Notes: generated by a model from the letters alone, not told the origin. Numbered from the stretch's first letter, positions 43,804 through 56,911 are shown. The stretch: 64,000 nt of DNA from Lotus japonicus (GCF_012489685.1 NC_080042.1:41049158-41113157), one strand, 5' to 3'. Translations and numbers: made by a program.

Positions 43804-45081
43804 GATAATATGTGCAAGTTGGGAGCTATTACCCCTCATTTTAGTAAGCATTGCTTTGCCGGGGGAATAGTCATTATGCTTCACTGTATCAAACTTCTGT
43901 GTTTTTATAATGCAAACTTTTGGATTCAGCTCTCTAGATTGTGTTTTTTATTTTTTTTAATGGAATATGACTGGCATTATAGTGGTCAGTTTTTAACAGT
44001 TATTGTGGCTGTTCTACTTTCTTTCCTCAGCTTAGTTTAGCAAGTCTTGCTTCCTTAATACATAAAAATATTTAAAACACAATTTTTTTTATAAAAATAC
44101 ATACAATAAACAAAAATGAGTATTTCTTTTTTTCTTAGATTTTTTTATCACTCCCCTTTGCAAAGATTGGCCAGGTGGGGAATTCTGATGTTGAATCGCT
44201 GCTTCTCCTTCAAGTTTTCTAGAGCAAGAGTCATCCGTGTTGATACTGTGCAATTGTTGATGGTGGATGCTGAGAATCAGCAGCTATGCTATTGATTTTA
44301 GCCTACTTCTTTGAGGTGTTATGTATTTATTATGAATTACTCTTCAATAAATGGAGTACCATTAGCATCTCATATAGTATGTGTCAGATAGAATAATAGA
44401 ATTCTCCAATTTCTATCACAGGATAGACGGTTAAGCTAACCTTTATTACTTGTGAAGTGGCAAGGTTTGCAGGATCTTCCTCTTGATGATAGTTGTGGAC
44501 CTGATTGAAGATGGTTTTGAAAGCTCTAATGCTAAACTTATCAAACTTATCCAGAGTGATGAGGATTAATCCTTTACTTGATTATGTTTTTGTTTCTTAT
44601 TTTTGTTCCATTTAATATACTATATGCAAGTTGATGTACGAGTTTACTTTGAAATTATTTAAGTTAGTTTTTCAAAGTCTTGACACCCAAACACCATTCA
44701 GTTTCGTATAGGCTAGAGTGAGTCAACAACTCATGGAACCCGGTGGTGAAGTTCTGAGAAGCAATTTGGACCCTAAAAGAAAAGAAAAAAAATTAAAAAG
44801 AAAAACTTGAAAAACTTGAGTAGTTATTATGAACTCTGTAAAGTTACTATTATACTTCTCCTCATATTACCTATTAAAAAAGTGAGTGGTTGATTACATC
44901 TCTTTCCATTCCTCTCATATTTCGCTTTGACTTTGTTTTGACTTTTATTCGCAATGTAATTATTCCACTTGAAAAAAATATATATGATGATTTATTTAGT
45001 GCCTTTTACTAGTTCATAAACACAAATAGATCTAATTATTGTGCTTCAACAAAACAACACATACACTTTCATCACAAAAAA
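43804..45081. other. Flank between RING pseudogene and Helitron 3
   Basis: AT-rich. A short open stretch near 44500-44567 (VVDLIEDGFESSNAKLIKLI then QSDED and stop) looks exon-like but is unassigned. No other feature. Confidence 0.35.
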
Positions 45082-45640
45082 CTAGTGTTTTTTTACCCGT
45101 GCGATGCACGGGGAATACGTATGTGGTATTTTATACGTAAATCAATACGTTGATTTTTTAAAATATAATAAATAAAGATGAAATATAAGAGTCTGAAATG
45201 CGAAGTAAACGATTGGTAAACTAATAAAAAGATTGGTTAAAGAAATCTCAAATTCTACAAAACATATAAGGGGACGGATCTATCGTGTTTGATACATCAA
45301 TCAATACGTTTTTTTTATACGTCAGTCAATACGTTGATTATTTAAAATATATTAAACAACGGATAAAATTGCAGAGTCTGATACGCTGAGCATAGTGGCG
45401 GAAAAGTCTTAAATTGAATCACTTGTTTGAAATTCATGCGGTTAAATAACTAATAAACAAAGATGAAATAGAAGTGTCTGAAATGCGAAGCAAACGACTG
45501 ATTAACTAATAAGAAGATTGGTTAACGAAACCTCAAATTCTCCAAAACATATAAGGGGATGGTTTTACGGTGTCTAATAAACAGTAGCTGAGTTACTCTG
45601 TAGTGAGCGCGATTATGCGCGTCATTTTCCGCTCACACGT
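45082..45640 (-). other. Helitron 3 3' terminal region
   Basis: Reverse complement of the Helitron 1 3' region, including the duplicated CAAATTCTACAAAACATATA-type block, which occurs here near 45250 and 45535. Non-coding. Confidence 0.75.
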
Positions 45641-46475
45641 TCTCAAAAACTTCTTTGTAGACAACATTGCGTGTGGAGCTCGAAACTACCCTTGCTCATC
45701 CACAATGAGTACCTTCAGGCATTTTCTAGACTTCACCCTTGAGAGAGCTACATACAGTTGTCCATGAGTAAACACAGGCCTCGGAAGGTAGAAACCGACA
45801 TGAGAAAGGGACTGGCCCTGGCTCTGGTTTATAGTCATCGCAAAGCATAAAGTTACCGGGAACTGCTTTCGAGAGAACTTGAAGGGAAGACCAGAGTCAG
45901 AAGGCGTTAAGGTTATCCTCGGAATGTACTCATTTTTACCCAGCCTGATTCCTGATAAAACAGTCGCAACAATTATATACTGAGTAAGATGAGTGACTCT
46001 AAACAGGGTCCCATTACACAGACCGGCTGCTTGGTCTATGTTTCGTAGAAGCATGATCAGAACTCCAACTTTTAATATCAGTCTGTGGTTTGGAATTCCC
46101 TAGCACTGAACGTCGTTTAAAAACTCAGAGGTGAACCACTCCGCGTGAACCTCAGAATCCTCATCCGATCTACACGGGGTATCGTAGCTCAAGTACTCTC
46201 TCTCGACACCAGGAAGCTTTGACAGCATGTAGTTGTTGACGTGCTTGACGCTCTCGAGTGTAGGAGCGAGAATCACTCTTTCCTGAAAGTACGAATCATT
46301 TTCCAAGTTCGCCACTAAGTCCGGATAAGAAAAATTGACCAACTCAAGAAGAGGATCAGAACCCTGTCCAATCAACAAATCCGACAGAATTTCAATTGTT
46401 GTTTGAGTCTCGTCGATGGTTTCAACCGTTCCGTCGCCCACCTTAAGAATCCACTCAGCGAACTCTCTTACACTA
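45632..46475 (-). pseudogene. Helitron helicase (Pif1-like), C-terminal remnant
   Basis: One continuous minus-strand frame from NSVREFAEWILKVGDGTVET (near 46475) through ILAPTLESVKHVNNYMLSKL and WFTSEFLNDVQC to MLLRNIDQAAGLCNGT. It goes on through MTINQSQGQSLSHVGFYLPR to LYVALSRVKS. These are the C-terminal motifs of the superfamily 1 Pif1-type helicase of plant RepHel proteins (NQSQGQS and VALSRV). A single in-frame TAG (between VQC and GIPNHR) and a frameshift after VDEQG break it. The full protein is well over 1,000 aa, and the Rep nuclease and N-terminal helicase motifs are absent. So Helitron 3 is non-autonomous now but derives from an autonomous lineage. Confidence 0.88.
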
Positions 46476-47108
46476 TTTTAAAAGTACTTCACGTACGTAC
46501 CTCTCGGTTGGAGTTGAGCTTAAAACCCAGTAATTAATACATAAATAGATATACTATTTTTTAACATCAAATTATCATAAAACTATTGTAAAAAATAAAG
46601 AAAAAGACTAAAATTATTTTAAATTAGGTTTAAAATGTTTTTTTTTTATAAAAATGAAATTATTTATATGTGAAACATTCCTCCTCATGCAATTAAAATA
46701 AATAAATGTAACGATATATATATTAATCTTTTCTTTTTTAGTCCCAGTACGACATATATTTACTACCAAATTTTCATTATTGTATGTATATTTACTCATA
46801 ATTATTAAAAACTATGAAAAATGTACTTAAAGAATATATAAATGTATTTTTTTATTAATTTATACATGAATTATTTTCATGTAAAATGCTTCTCCCATGA
46901 GAGCTTCTAATTCTTTAGTTTGTAAAAAACTACTTGAATATGACTACCTTCAGTAACAAAGCAAGTCCCCTGTTACAAAAGAAAGACCAACTCTTAAAGT
47001 CAGTCACATTTTCATCTACTGAACTCTGATAGACTATGGAAGGTGCATTAGCCACTTTGAAATGGCTAGTGGATTAAGGGGAAAATAGCTGAAAAATTAA
47101 AACCAAAT
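46476..47108. other. Helitron 3 interior, AT-rich
   Basis: No coding or repeat feature recognised. Confidence 0.4.
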
Positions 47109-47374
47109 CTATGAATACGAAACATTTAGAATGTATAAATTATAAATCAAAATCAAAGCTCTAAAGCTATATAAAGCACAATATGTCCCATTTAAGATCA
47201 ACTTGTTGGAGAGCATTAAATCAGATACAGAGTGAGAATCTTTGCTACCATGTTCACATACAGAAGAGTTGACACATTCCATGTCTGAACTTAAACCAAA
47301 TGTCTTCATGAATCTTGGGGTGGAAGCCTTGAGAATGCTTCTTGTGGAAGGATTGATTGTGGTGGATGAATTTC
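47109..47374 (-). pseudogene. Exon-like fragment of unknown gene in Helitron 3
   Basis: After a TTTCAG acceptor on the minus strand, the frame NSSTTINPSTRSILKASTPR continues FMKTFGLSSDMECVNSSVCE and stays open for about 88 codons. Ser/Thr-rich and polar, unlike random AT-rich DNA. I do not recognise the family. A second overlapping frame is also open for about 40 codons, which weakens the case. Confidence 0.35.
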
Positions 47375-49196
47375 CTGAAACAGTTAAAGAAACTTAAATG
47401 TAGCATATCAAGAGAGAAGCATAAGGAGAAGGAAAGAGGCAAATTGAGGCTTTACTTTCACAGTATATATTGGAACATCTTGCCAACTTCTGCTTGTTAA
47501 GAGCCAAACTCTATGGCATGAATCATGGAACTTCATTTCAGCATCATAGAAGACCATCAGTCCAAAAAGTAGGTGACTAATAACTAACATAACAATAAAG
47601 CAGACGCACCAGAACTGCTGACTTTCTCTATCTATATATAGATATCTATTTTTTTTATTCCCACTAAAAAAGTGCAGACGTGAATTTGAGGAACAACTAT
47701 TTTCAGGTATCAAAATAATGTCGCAATTCAACATATTGGACAAAATCTGTAATCAGAATTCCTTCTCTGCTTATTTCAGTTACTAATTACATATAGCCCA
47801 TGCTTAAGTAAATATTTGGATGAAGAAAATCAACAGATCAAGGTGCAAGTGCAAGAACTTTACTTCAGGAATAAACTTAGCTATGAAATTCTTAGAAAGA
47901 AAAATGAAGCGGTTTAAGTATATAAAAAGGAACACGATAATATTAAAACACCATAAGACACCTATAACTGCTAAATTGCAAGCTTACATTTAGAAATGAA
48001 GCACAAATTTAGTTGTTTGTACATATTGGATTCATTTATCAATGACAAAATCTACTTAAGCCTTGCCAATATTGAAAAATGAACTCATGCATTGAGTCAA
48101 TGAAGTTTCCCGTCTTCCCTATTGGACTATAGCTTCTCTCTCAAATAATTCTTTCAGCAACCAAATAATTACATACATGGTCCAAAAAAAAAGCAACAGC
48201 AGCAGCAAAACATTTCAGTGTGAATGACTCTTTATCCTACTCAGTATCAACACTCATCTCCAATGTTTCAAATTTGAATATGAATAGGAGGAAGATAAAT
48301 CAGATATCAGATGATATATAGACACCTAAACAGTAACGACACCCCGCATATTAATACCACAAAATAAACAGATACCCTAATTCCCCCTTTTTCTATTCAA
48401 CAAACACAATCACATACAAAGATATAATAGCAGCAAAATTCCTCAGCACATCCAGTTTACTCCTTCAATGAATGAAATATCTCTATGCACTTTCACTTTT
48501 TGAGGATTTTTCAGAAAAGTAGTACCCTTCCCATATAAGTTATTAATTCCCAGATAAATTATCAAGAAATACAGTTTGAGATGATGGAAACCGAAAGTCA
48601 TAAAATTGGATATTTGGATAATAGAAATTCAATACTAAAAGGAGTAACATGCTAAACCTTTTTTTCTCAACTTTGTGTCTTGCTTTACCCTCATGTAAAT
48701 CAAAGAAAAATTCAGTCAGATTGATAAAGAAAATTCCTATCAATGGAAAATTGAGTTAGAGAAAAAGTGAATAAAAGATGTATGAATAAAAAACAAATCA
48801 CATATACATTAAGGGAACAACGTTGTATTGGAACCAGTTGTGCAACTTATGGGAAATGAGTATCATTAAGGCCTAAGAGGAACAATATTCTAATTCTAAA
48901 TTTCCTACAAATACCAGTTCACAAAATGCATCAATGTGCACACAAAAGCAAATCTATTAAAGCAAAGAAAAACTGGATGCACCTGTTTCTCTCCATATTT
49001 CTCTCTGTACTGTTTCTGAATATCAGAGCTGAAGTACAAAGATGCATTGTATATGAGATTAGGTTGTGTGCTTGGTCAGATTCAGACTATGAAATCGAAG
49101 TTCAGTCCCACCACACTATAACCACAAAAGAAAAAGCAAGATCATTTAGAAAATTAATTAATTTGTAAAGAGAATGAAACCAAGCTGAAACCAAAG
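47375..49196. other. Helitron 3 interior, no recognised gene
   Basis: AT-rich. Short frames (47408-47743 -, 48543-48743 -, 48926-49168 +) show no recognisable motif. Confidence 0.35.
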
Positions 49197-49608
49197 AATT
49201 ATCTTACATCTCAAGTGGCATAGTTGATGAAAACTGGTCTAACTGATTAAAGGAAGCAGCGCATACCGAAGAGCGGGACGATGGTACTCTTTGTCACACT
49301 TGAAGGTGCTTCTTCATGTGTTTTGACCTTTCCTTTGCGGTGCTTGTAGTTTCCTCGACCTTTGAAGACATCATTTGATACTTTGACTTGAACACATTAA
49401 ACCAGCCACTACCCATTTTATAAAGCTTTTGAGACTTCTGTACAGATGCTCTATTTCACCAACCACTACCAGCAACGAAAATCACATAGCCTTCTTTACC
49501 ATAAGATTCCAAGGAATTATCTTACATATCAAGTGGCATAGTTGATGAAAACTGGTCTAACTGATTAAAAGAAGCAGCGCATATAGAAGAGCGCGACGAT
49601 GGTACTCT
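49197..49608. repeat. Direct duplication flanking an exon-like piece, period about 317 bp
   Basis: GAATTATCTTACATMTCAAG through GGTACTCTTTGTCA (about 95 bp) occurs at 49197-49292 and 49514-49609. Within the first copy and its downstream part (49267 to about 49385, minus strand) lies an exon-like frame SNDVFKGRGNYKHRKGKVKT ending at a GTATGC donor; unassigned. Confidence 0.7.
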
Positions 49609-49624
49609 TTGTCATATAGAAACA

Positions 49625-52600
49625 TGTAACACCCCGATTTCGGTGATGTCACTTTAGTAACCAAAATAAACTTAATGCGGAAAAACGTGAATATATTTTT
49701 TTTTTGATAATAACTAAGACGAGACTGAAATAAATAAACCCAACAATAACAATAATCAGAACTAATGTACGATATATATAACAGCCCCAGCTGTAGTAGC
49801 AACCTCGTCACGAGTAAACCTCCAGTGACGGAAAGAGAAAGATGTAACGCCCGTAGGCAATATATACAAACCAAATGAAAAGGGTGAAGTGTCCGCAACA
49901 CCATCCCTCAAAACTGAGAATAAGCTGGCCCATCGGCCTGAAACAAGACCTCCTAAGTCCAACCAACTCTCTGTGATTCCTGTAAAGAAACCACACAAAA
50001 AGCTATAGGTGGGAAACTACCCTGTCCCCAAAGAAAACAAATGATGTTCAGAGCTAAGACTCTACTCCTACACTAATCCCATCTCGAGGAGCTCACACCA
50101 GCACTAAAACCTACATGCTAGCATGATCGTCGTCCGAATTCGAAATCCAGAACGACCTAGTCTATGTACACCATCCGTCCTCCTCTCGCTACCGCGATGC
50201 ACTCCTGTTCCAGCATCCCAACCCTAGTTCCCCCCGAAGGGTGAACCATCATGAGCTAGCCCACCAAAGACATCTGACAAAGGGCGTTTGTCCGCCAAAG
50301 CACACACAGAAGACGCGAGGGTCAACTCCAAAGAATTATATAAATAATACCACCAATAGATACCGATAAAAGATTAGCCACTTAGGCTTATAACTAGGGA
50401 TTACATCCTAGGGTTGTATATTTCACAATGAATGTAAACAGCAATAAATCACAGTTAACATGCCTCAAGTAGAATTAACAAGTATCAAACACACTCAACA
50501 ACTAAGTCAGTATCCATGTTGCATGAAATGATATGCAGGTTAACCCAGTCAACCAATATGCAATCCGGAACGGATGGACATCAAACGGATCAATCCTAGC
50601 ACCAGCAACGGTGGGACCATTCTGCCCGCGTGCCTCTTACACCAAACATAGGTATGGACATCAAACGAGTCAATCCTAGCACCAGCAACGGTGGGACCAT
50701 TCTGCTCGCGTGCCTCTGGGATGGACATCAACCGGATCAATCCTAGCACCAGCAACGATGGGACCATTCTGCCCGCGTGCCTCTTACACCAAACCAAGGT
50801 AGCCAGATCAGCCATAACCCGTAGGTCTGCCATTTCGGTCTGCTACTAAGAGTCACCTAGTAGCGCTCTTACGCGGAAATCCTGGTCTTATAACCAATTT
50901 TGGAATCCGCCGTGGTCCGGTATCTCGCCGTGTTTAAACCACTTAATGAGTGCATGCAATGCAGTGATTAGCCAAACAACGTCTCCGACCTCACTCGACA
51001 CGTCGCCACGTGTTCTAGCTAAATTAATGTCTCTAAAAGCTTACCCTAAGGTAAAGTCGATTCTGCGACAAAAGACACTTTAGAGGTTGTTTAATGTCTT
51101 ATGAGTTTTCTTTTCAAAATAATATCCTTTTTAGTCTTATCGCAAATCCTATAAGTTCTCGGGATCTCCCAATCCCCAAATGACACCAGAGAATGTCTCG
51201 ATCCATGAAACACCATAACAAGGTCCGAATCTCATTCGTCCTATCAAACTTTCTCAAAAATCTCAAAATAAAATCGGCATGACCTGCCCGCTATTCTCAC
51301 TTTTCAGAAACTCAGATTTCATTGCATAACCATAAATAACTCAGCACAATCAATCAACATGCCATATATCAACATATTAAGCAATAACCACATAGCACTT
51401 AACATATAAGGCATGCACCACACATCCTAGATTACCCACATAGCACGTAGCATGTAGGTCAATCATCAAAAACATTCAGTAGATGCATCATCTACATTGT
51501 CAGCCGAAGCCTCAGAAAACGTTTTTCCAATCAAACACAAACAATTGCATAAACAGTAAAACATGTCGAAAGTATCGACCCTAAGCATTAACTAGAGATT
51601 CAGTGAGAAGCCCTCACCTGTAGGTTCTCCAGAGTTATCTCCTAAAGCTCCTTCACAATCAAAGCCTTGCTCCGCTGGAAATTCCTCAAAATCACCTTTA
51701 GAGCAAAACCACAGAAATACTAGCAGAATCTATCGGAAACTAAGCTATCAATACATCACTAAGGTTACACGAAGTAGTACATACTCCGAGGTATGATAAT
51801 CTAGCGCGAAAGGACAAGTTTTCGGAAAAGGAAATTTTCCTCCTCCCCCCCTTAATAGGTTCGGCCACTTTTCACAATTGTGGGACTCGACTTTTCTTCG
51901 ATCAAACTTGGTTCCTATGCTATCATTAGCCGTAACTAAGGGTATTCTGAACTCGGAAAAATTATCGGATCAAAAACTGTCGCAGGGGTATTTTGGTCAT
52001 GATTTTTAACTTAGAAATTTCAAAACTGAAATCCCAAAAACCAAATTTGACAGGGACGTCACTAACGACGTTTATGACAACTAATCCTACTAGCACTAAG
52101 CTAAGGCGATAGTTTTCAGCCTAAAGGTTGAAGCTTTACTTCAAAAACTCCAAAAATGGGTATTTAAGGCTAAAATTGATTCCGGCGGAAATCCGGCGAC
52201 ATTACGGAAAATCTAATCCGGCAGAAGTGATCTTGGGCATGTAAGGAAGAGGTTTAGAATCAGAAATGAAATATTCAGGATAGTTTTGCAAAAACCTCAA
52301 AACTATCAGCTCAGAAAAGTCTACAGAAAAGCTATGGAAAAAGCGATCAGAGGTAAGGATTAGCGACTATACCTCGAAACCTTGAAGCAGCAACTGATTG
52401 ATCGACGATCAAGCAAGTAATGAAGAAAAGCTCTTCTTCCTCTTCCTTCTATGGAGCTCGCGGCCTTGGAGAGAAAATGGAGGAGTTTTTGTAATTTTTC
52501 TCACCTTTCTTGCTATATATAGAGGTTGGCAAAACGCGGTAAAATGAAAGTTTCGCGAATCTGATTTTTCTGGCTTCATTCTCCATGAATTCTAAGATAT

Positions 52601-53233
52601 GTTTTGGCAAAAGAATTCCAAAACTATAAAGAGGTCTCCTTGTATTTTTGGCGACTAATGCATAATCGGTATAAAACTATTTTACCCGATAAGTTGCTTT
52701 TTGCATCGGATGTCGGAATAGAAAACTTCCTTCTGAAGAAAGATTGAAATCATCAAGAGAAATGGGTGTACGCGTGTAGAATCTTCATTTGAAGCTCTGA
52801 ATAGAAAAAGTCTTCATAGTCGGGTGATTCTAGGGTTTTGAAATACCAGGGATTCGGTTTCGGCAAACTTCCGATGATTGGAATCGGACGTTCGTAGATC
52901 CTAGAGTTTCGCCTCCAAACGATTTTGATATATGGAAAAAGATAAGTTCTAACATTTCTCTGAAGATTTTTGGACTAAAATCCTACAGTGTTCCAAGGGT
53001 GGAACATAGTGTTATTTCCTAAGATTCTTGTCCTAGGTTTTTAAAGCGAATATTAGTCGTGCTATAACTTAAATCGACTTCGATACAATCCTCAGACTTT
53101 TCCTGAACTTTCTCCTTCACATATTTATTTCATTTGGTAAACTCTAGTTCAGGTTTCCCTTCACGATACATCAACCCTAATCGTGAATAGGATTCTATTT
53201 ACTTGACACAAGCTTAAAAACTTGGGCCTTACA
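49625..53233 (-). repeat. 3' LTR of element B (3,609 bp, internally deleted)
   Basis: Starts TGTAACACCCCGATTTCGGT and ends CTTGGGCCTTACA. Relative to the other LTR it lacks about 0.3 kb between ACAAAAGACACTT and TAGAGGTTGTT (near 51072). Minus-strand TATA (TATATATA) lies near 52514. The starts and ends match element A's LTRs. Confidence 0.93.
50567..50810. repeat. Three-copy tandem repeat in element B LTR (left)
   Basis: GGATGGACATCAAACGGATC...GGGACCATTCTGCCCGCGTG occurs three times (starts about 50574, 50653, 50721). The same triplication is in the other LTR at about 57857-58080, so it predates insertion. Element A has a single unit. Confidence 0.88.
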
Positions 53234-53252
53234 TTACTACCCTCCAAAAAGA
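53234..53252 (-). other. Polypurine tract of element B
   Basis: Same TTTTTGGAGGGTAGTAA on the minus strand as in element A, adjoining the 3' LTR. Confidence 0.7.
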
Positions 53253-53300
53253 AAGTTTCGACCTCGAAACTTAAGGGTCAGTAAAAAAAAATTCCGGATA

Positions 53301-53519
53301 TTATTCCTTGATCTTTTCCTCTAAATCCCATATAGTACCGTCCATGTCTTTGTTCCAAATAACTTTCACCGAAGCACTCTGCTTTCTCCTCGATCGTTTC
53401 ACTATTCCAGTCCCAATGCTGACCGACGGCGTCTCAAAAGACATATCGTCTTCTAACTCTCTGTTGTCCGGTTTGACCTCTTGCGTCGGGTCTCCGTTGG
53501 AAATAATATTTGTTGGCAT
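53301..53519 (-). pseudogene. Pol remnant of element B: integrase scrap fused to chromodomain tail
   Basis: The 72-aa frame reads MPTNIISNGDPTQEVKPDNR, then MSFETPSVSIGTGIVK and [20 protein letters not shown]. The first residues match the integrase DDE region of element A ([11 protein letters not shown]); the rest matches the end of its Pol ([12 protein letters not shown]...[14 protein letters not shown]). The join falls at the shared DP codons, so a deletion removed about 220 residues, apparently through short homology. Stops bound it on both sides. Confidence 0.8.
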
Positions 53520-53539
53520 TCGTGCAATCGCACAACCTT

Positions 53540-55833
53540 AACCACTTGCTCCTTTGCTTTTGTTCGTCCAAAATACTGTTTAGAAGCTCGGTACTTCTCT
53601 ATGTTCCGGAATGAATGCTCAACTTGTCCTCGTGATGTTCACTCATGATCCAAACTCAACTCGGTCGCTTGATAACTCCTAGTCAAACTATTGCCTTGGA
53701 ATCTACTAGTCCATTAACGTCACTTCCAACTTCGCAACCATCCTCATTCGCACCATGAAATCAATCTTCTACTTAATCACCATTCAAATTAAGACTCGAC
53801 TTGAGTCTTAATACCTTGTGCATGACAAGACTCATTCCCCTTAATCATAAATTCATCAACCACTCATAAGCTAATCATCCTCTTAATATCCAACCATCCA
53901 TTATTGTCGTCTTCGTCCTCAAAACCTTCCTCACTCAAACCAGTTTACACTTACTGAAATCCCTAACGCTTCGCATAAATCGAGACTTATCCTCTAGAAG
54001 ATCAATTCATAACTGTACCTCAAAGGTCTTAACTAGTCGTTTTATCATCCGATCCTCCAACCTTCTGAGGTTTAACTACTATCGTAATTGCTATCACCAC
54101 TACATCCCTTATTCGTACATGATTTTCAACTCCCTAAGTCAGTCTTAATCATAGGATTCTCATTCAACTGAGCAAAATTCACTTGCTAACTCTAGCATCC
54201 ATCTCCGAAATCCATGACAAAGTTCCATTCACTATTAGACTCTGAGTAGCTTGTCCAAATATGATAACTTCAAGTATTCATCTTAATACTAACACTTTCC
54301 TCCTTGTATCTCATTCACCATCTCGTCAATCAACTTCTTAATCCCTCAATCAAGTTCTGACAAACTTCGAGTCCTACACCCCTTAGACAGAAATCCATAG
54401 ATTTAAAACCTAAACCTTCACCAAGTTTGGTCCTCTAATGGCCCTTAATCCTTCAATACTTCTTAAGTGAATATCCATTTCTTAAAACTATAACTCCTTC
54501 GCTTACACAAACGACCTGATAAGTGTCGTCATGCTCTCACACTCATAACTTGATCTTGATATCCATAGTCATAACTTGTTATGCTAACATCATTCAAATC
54601 TTATCACATGGTTCATTATGTCCGCAATCTCATAATCAACATCAATCTATTACCAACTTATAACCAACCTTAACACTCTACACAACTCAGAATTTCTTTA
54701 CTTCAAGATCTCTCTTATACTATACCTCAATGGTCTTAATCCGCAACTCATCTTCAGATCTCCAATCTCCTACTCGTACGTGATTCTCAACTCTCAAGGT
54801 CAATCTTAACCCTAAGATTCCAATCCAACTTAGTAAATCTCACTTAGTAATCTGAGCATATTTTCTTTGAAATCCATATCAACAACCTCAAGGATTCAAC
54901 TTATGCTAAAACCTTCTTTTTCTAACTTAATCATTGATTCAACACTTAGTCACTCCAGCAAACTCCTGGCAATTCTCTAAGTCTTACACATCCAAGTTAA
55001 ACTTCCTGGGCTTAAAATCTAAACTTTTATCTAGTTTGCATCGGTAATGTCCTTTGACCCTTTAACACTTTTCAAGTGAAAATTCATCTCTTAAGACTAT
55101 AATGTCTCCACAAATTAATCATGCACTTAGCAAAACTTATTCCTCGAACTCGACTACAACAATCTAGTTCAAAGTTAATTCTTCTCAATCTTGCTACTAT
55201 CAAGCTATCATCTATAACCTGATTAAATCCAACCTATTTGGTCTCTAACAATTCCACTCTGTAATCACATAACCTATGACTTCATAACTCCCGAGAAAAT
55301 ACCTAATATTTTTCCAACATTAAATCTCTTGACTTTGTCTACCTCTACTTGGAGTAATCACACGAACCAACCAATTAATGTCTATACGACAATCATCAAC
55401 TTCCAAAGGTTCAAATCTTAATCTTGTACAATCAAGTGCTTAATACAAACTTTCCTCCCAAATTCAACTAATCTTCGATCAAATCAAGTTAATCTTACCA
55501 ATCCTTCTATCAAAGTCCATAGCCAGCTGTGATTCCGAATATCACCCCCTCAATATTAAGTTGATCAGGCCTAATACATCGAAGGTGGAAATCTAGAAAA
55601 ACCTACTGGAACAGCCAATGAGTTCCTATCATCCAATAGTCACAAATATCTTGATATTAAATCCTCAATGATGCCGCTACGGAACTACACACTCTCGACA
55701 TCATACGTATACTATCCATACAGAATCTCTCTAAGATTCATTCTTTAGCTTCTCGCTTCTTGTTAAACGCATCGCTGCAAGACTACTTTCTAGGCTTAAC
55801 GTGTTATTCTAAACCTCGTGTAACTTCTATAGT
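53540..55833 (-). other. Non-coding internal region of element B replacing most of pol
   Basis: About 2.3 kb without a useful frame. The first 150 bp retain scraps of integrase sequence (GAATGAATGCTCAACTTG matches element A near 4350). The rest is rich in C, T and A and poor in G on the plus strand, with recurring ACTTAATC/CTTCAA-like words. Its origin is unclear. Confidence 0.55.
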
Positions 55834-56715
55834 TTAAACACGAGCGCAGTCAAATAAAGTATTTATGGGCGTAATAACTATAAGGTCAAAGCTTAAACCA
55901 CATAAGTAAGATAGGGGTGTTGCACATGCTACGCGAGTAATGGAACATATTATACTAGAATGAGAAAGAATGGTTAGAAGGTTACCATCGTTCTTGCGCT
56001 CTCCTCTGACAAACCCCTCAGCTCTCTCACCGTCCATGGTGTAAACTCTTGCTTTAGCAGCAGAACGCTTACCACGAGCAGTGTTGACAGTTGGTTCAGC
56101 CTTGGGTGCTCTGCACCGACCGGCAGTATGCCCCATTTTGTTACAATTATAGCATTTGGGCCTCGCGTCGGGACAAGCATTAGCATAGTGCCCCGGCTCC
56201 CCACATCTGAAACATGTCACTTGTTTCCTTGGCCCTCTAGCTATGGCGGGAAACTTGCCCTTCATCTTGTTATCAGACGGTCCCGCCTGGAACGTCCTAC
56301 AGTTCACGGCTAAATGTCCACGTTGTTTGCACCTGCAACATTTTGGTCCAGTCATCGAGCACTGAAAGGTGTAGTGTCCCAGCTTTCCACAACGGAAACA
56401 TGACACAACCTCCTGGCCAATAGTCGCGGTTGTCGACCTGCATGGTTCTGGAATAGGGTCTCTTCCCTCAGGATGCTGGTATGGCTTCCACGGTCGGTAC
56501 TCCTGAGAACCTAATCTCACTGGTCCCCCAGTTCCAACTCGGTCCAACCCATTATGATGGTACTTGGACACCTCGTTTAGCAGTTGAGGTTGCCTACGTG
56601 CAGCCTCCTCCGCGTGTCTGTAAGCGTCCTCAGTAGCCTGGTTCATCATTGCTTCAATCATTGTAGCTATCGCCTTTGCCATTCCATCAGGGCTTACCAT
56701 CCTATACTTAGTCAA
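55834..56715 (-). pseudogene. Gag remnant of element B with four CCHC zinc knuckles (293 aa)
   Basis: Open frame starting after the PBS leader. The N-terminal helix (MAKAIATMIEAMMNQATEDA) aligns with the start of element A Gag, but the whole capsid core (residues about 50-225 of A) is deleted, so GLDRVGTGGPVRLGSQ follows almost at once. Four zinc knuckles follow: C106-C119, C126-C139, C168-C181 and C188-C201; A has only the last two types. The frame then enters the protease region, where DSGATHSF is replaced by SHSSIICS and the frame soon stops. The protein could still bind RNA but not assemble particles or cleave. That it stays open for 293 codons may be chance or selection. Confidence 0.82.
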
Positions 56716-56899
56716 ACAAACAGTTAGTACTCATCACAAGATAGTCTCTGACATAACTATACAATATGAGTAAGCAATAACTTCAATCAATTTCAAGCGA
56801 AAAAAAACGCTTGCAGACAATCAATTTTCACTCTTTGCAGAGTCACACAACCTAGCACAGAAGACCTATTCCCCAACAACTCCCGAAAGACTCGACCGT

Positions 56900-56911
56900 G
56901 CTCTGATACCA
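56900..56911 (-). other. Primer-binding site of element B, initiator tRNA-Met
   Basis: Minus strand reads TGGTATCAGAGC, three to four bases from the LTR edge, as in element A. Confidence 0.9.

Noticed and set aside
45009..45012. CTAG followed by T as another Helitron 3' end
   Set aside because: No GC-rich hairpin precedes it; the real end is at 45082 on the other strand.
49557..49998. Minus-strand ORFs of 62-115 aa near the edge of element B's LTR, repeated at 56793-57288
   Set aside because: They are LTR DNA repeated in both copies, overlap each other in several frames and run across the LTR edge into unrelated flanks; the counterpart in element A (7782-8120) has a different reading frame content.
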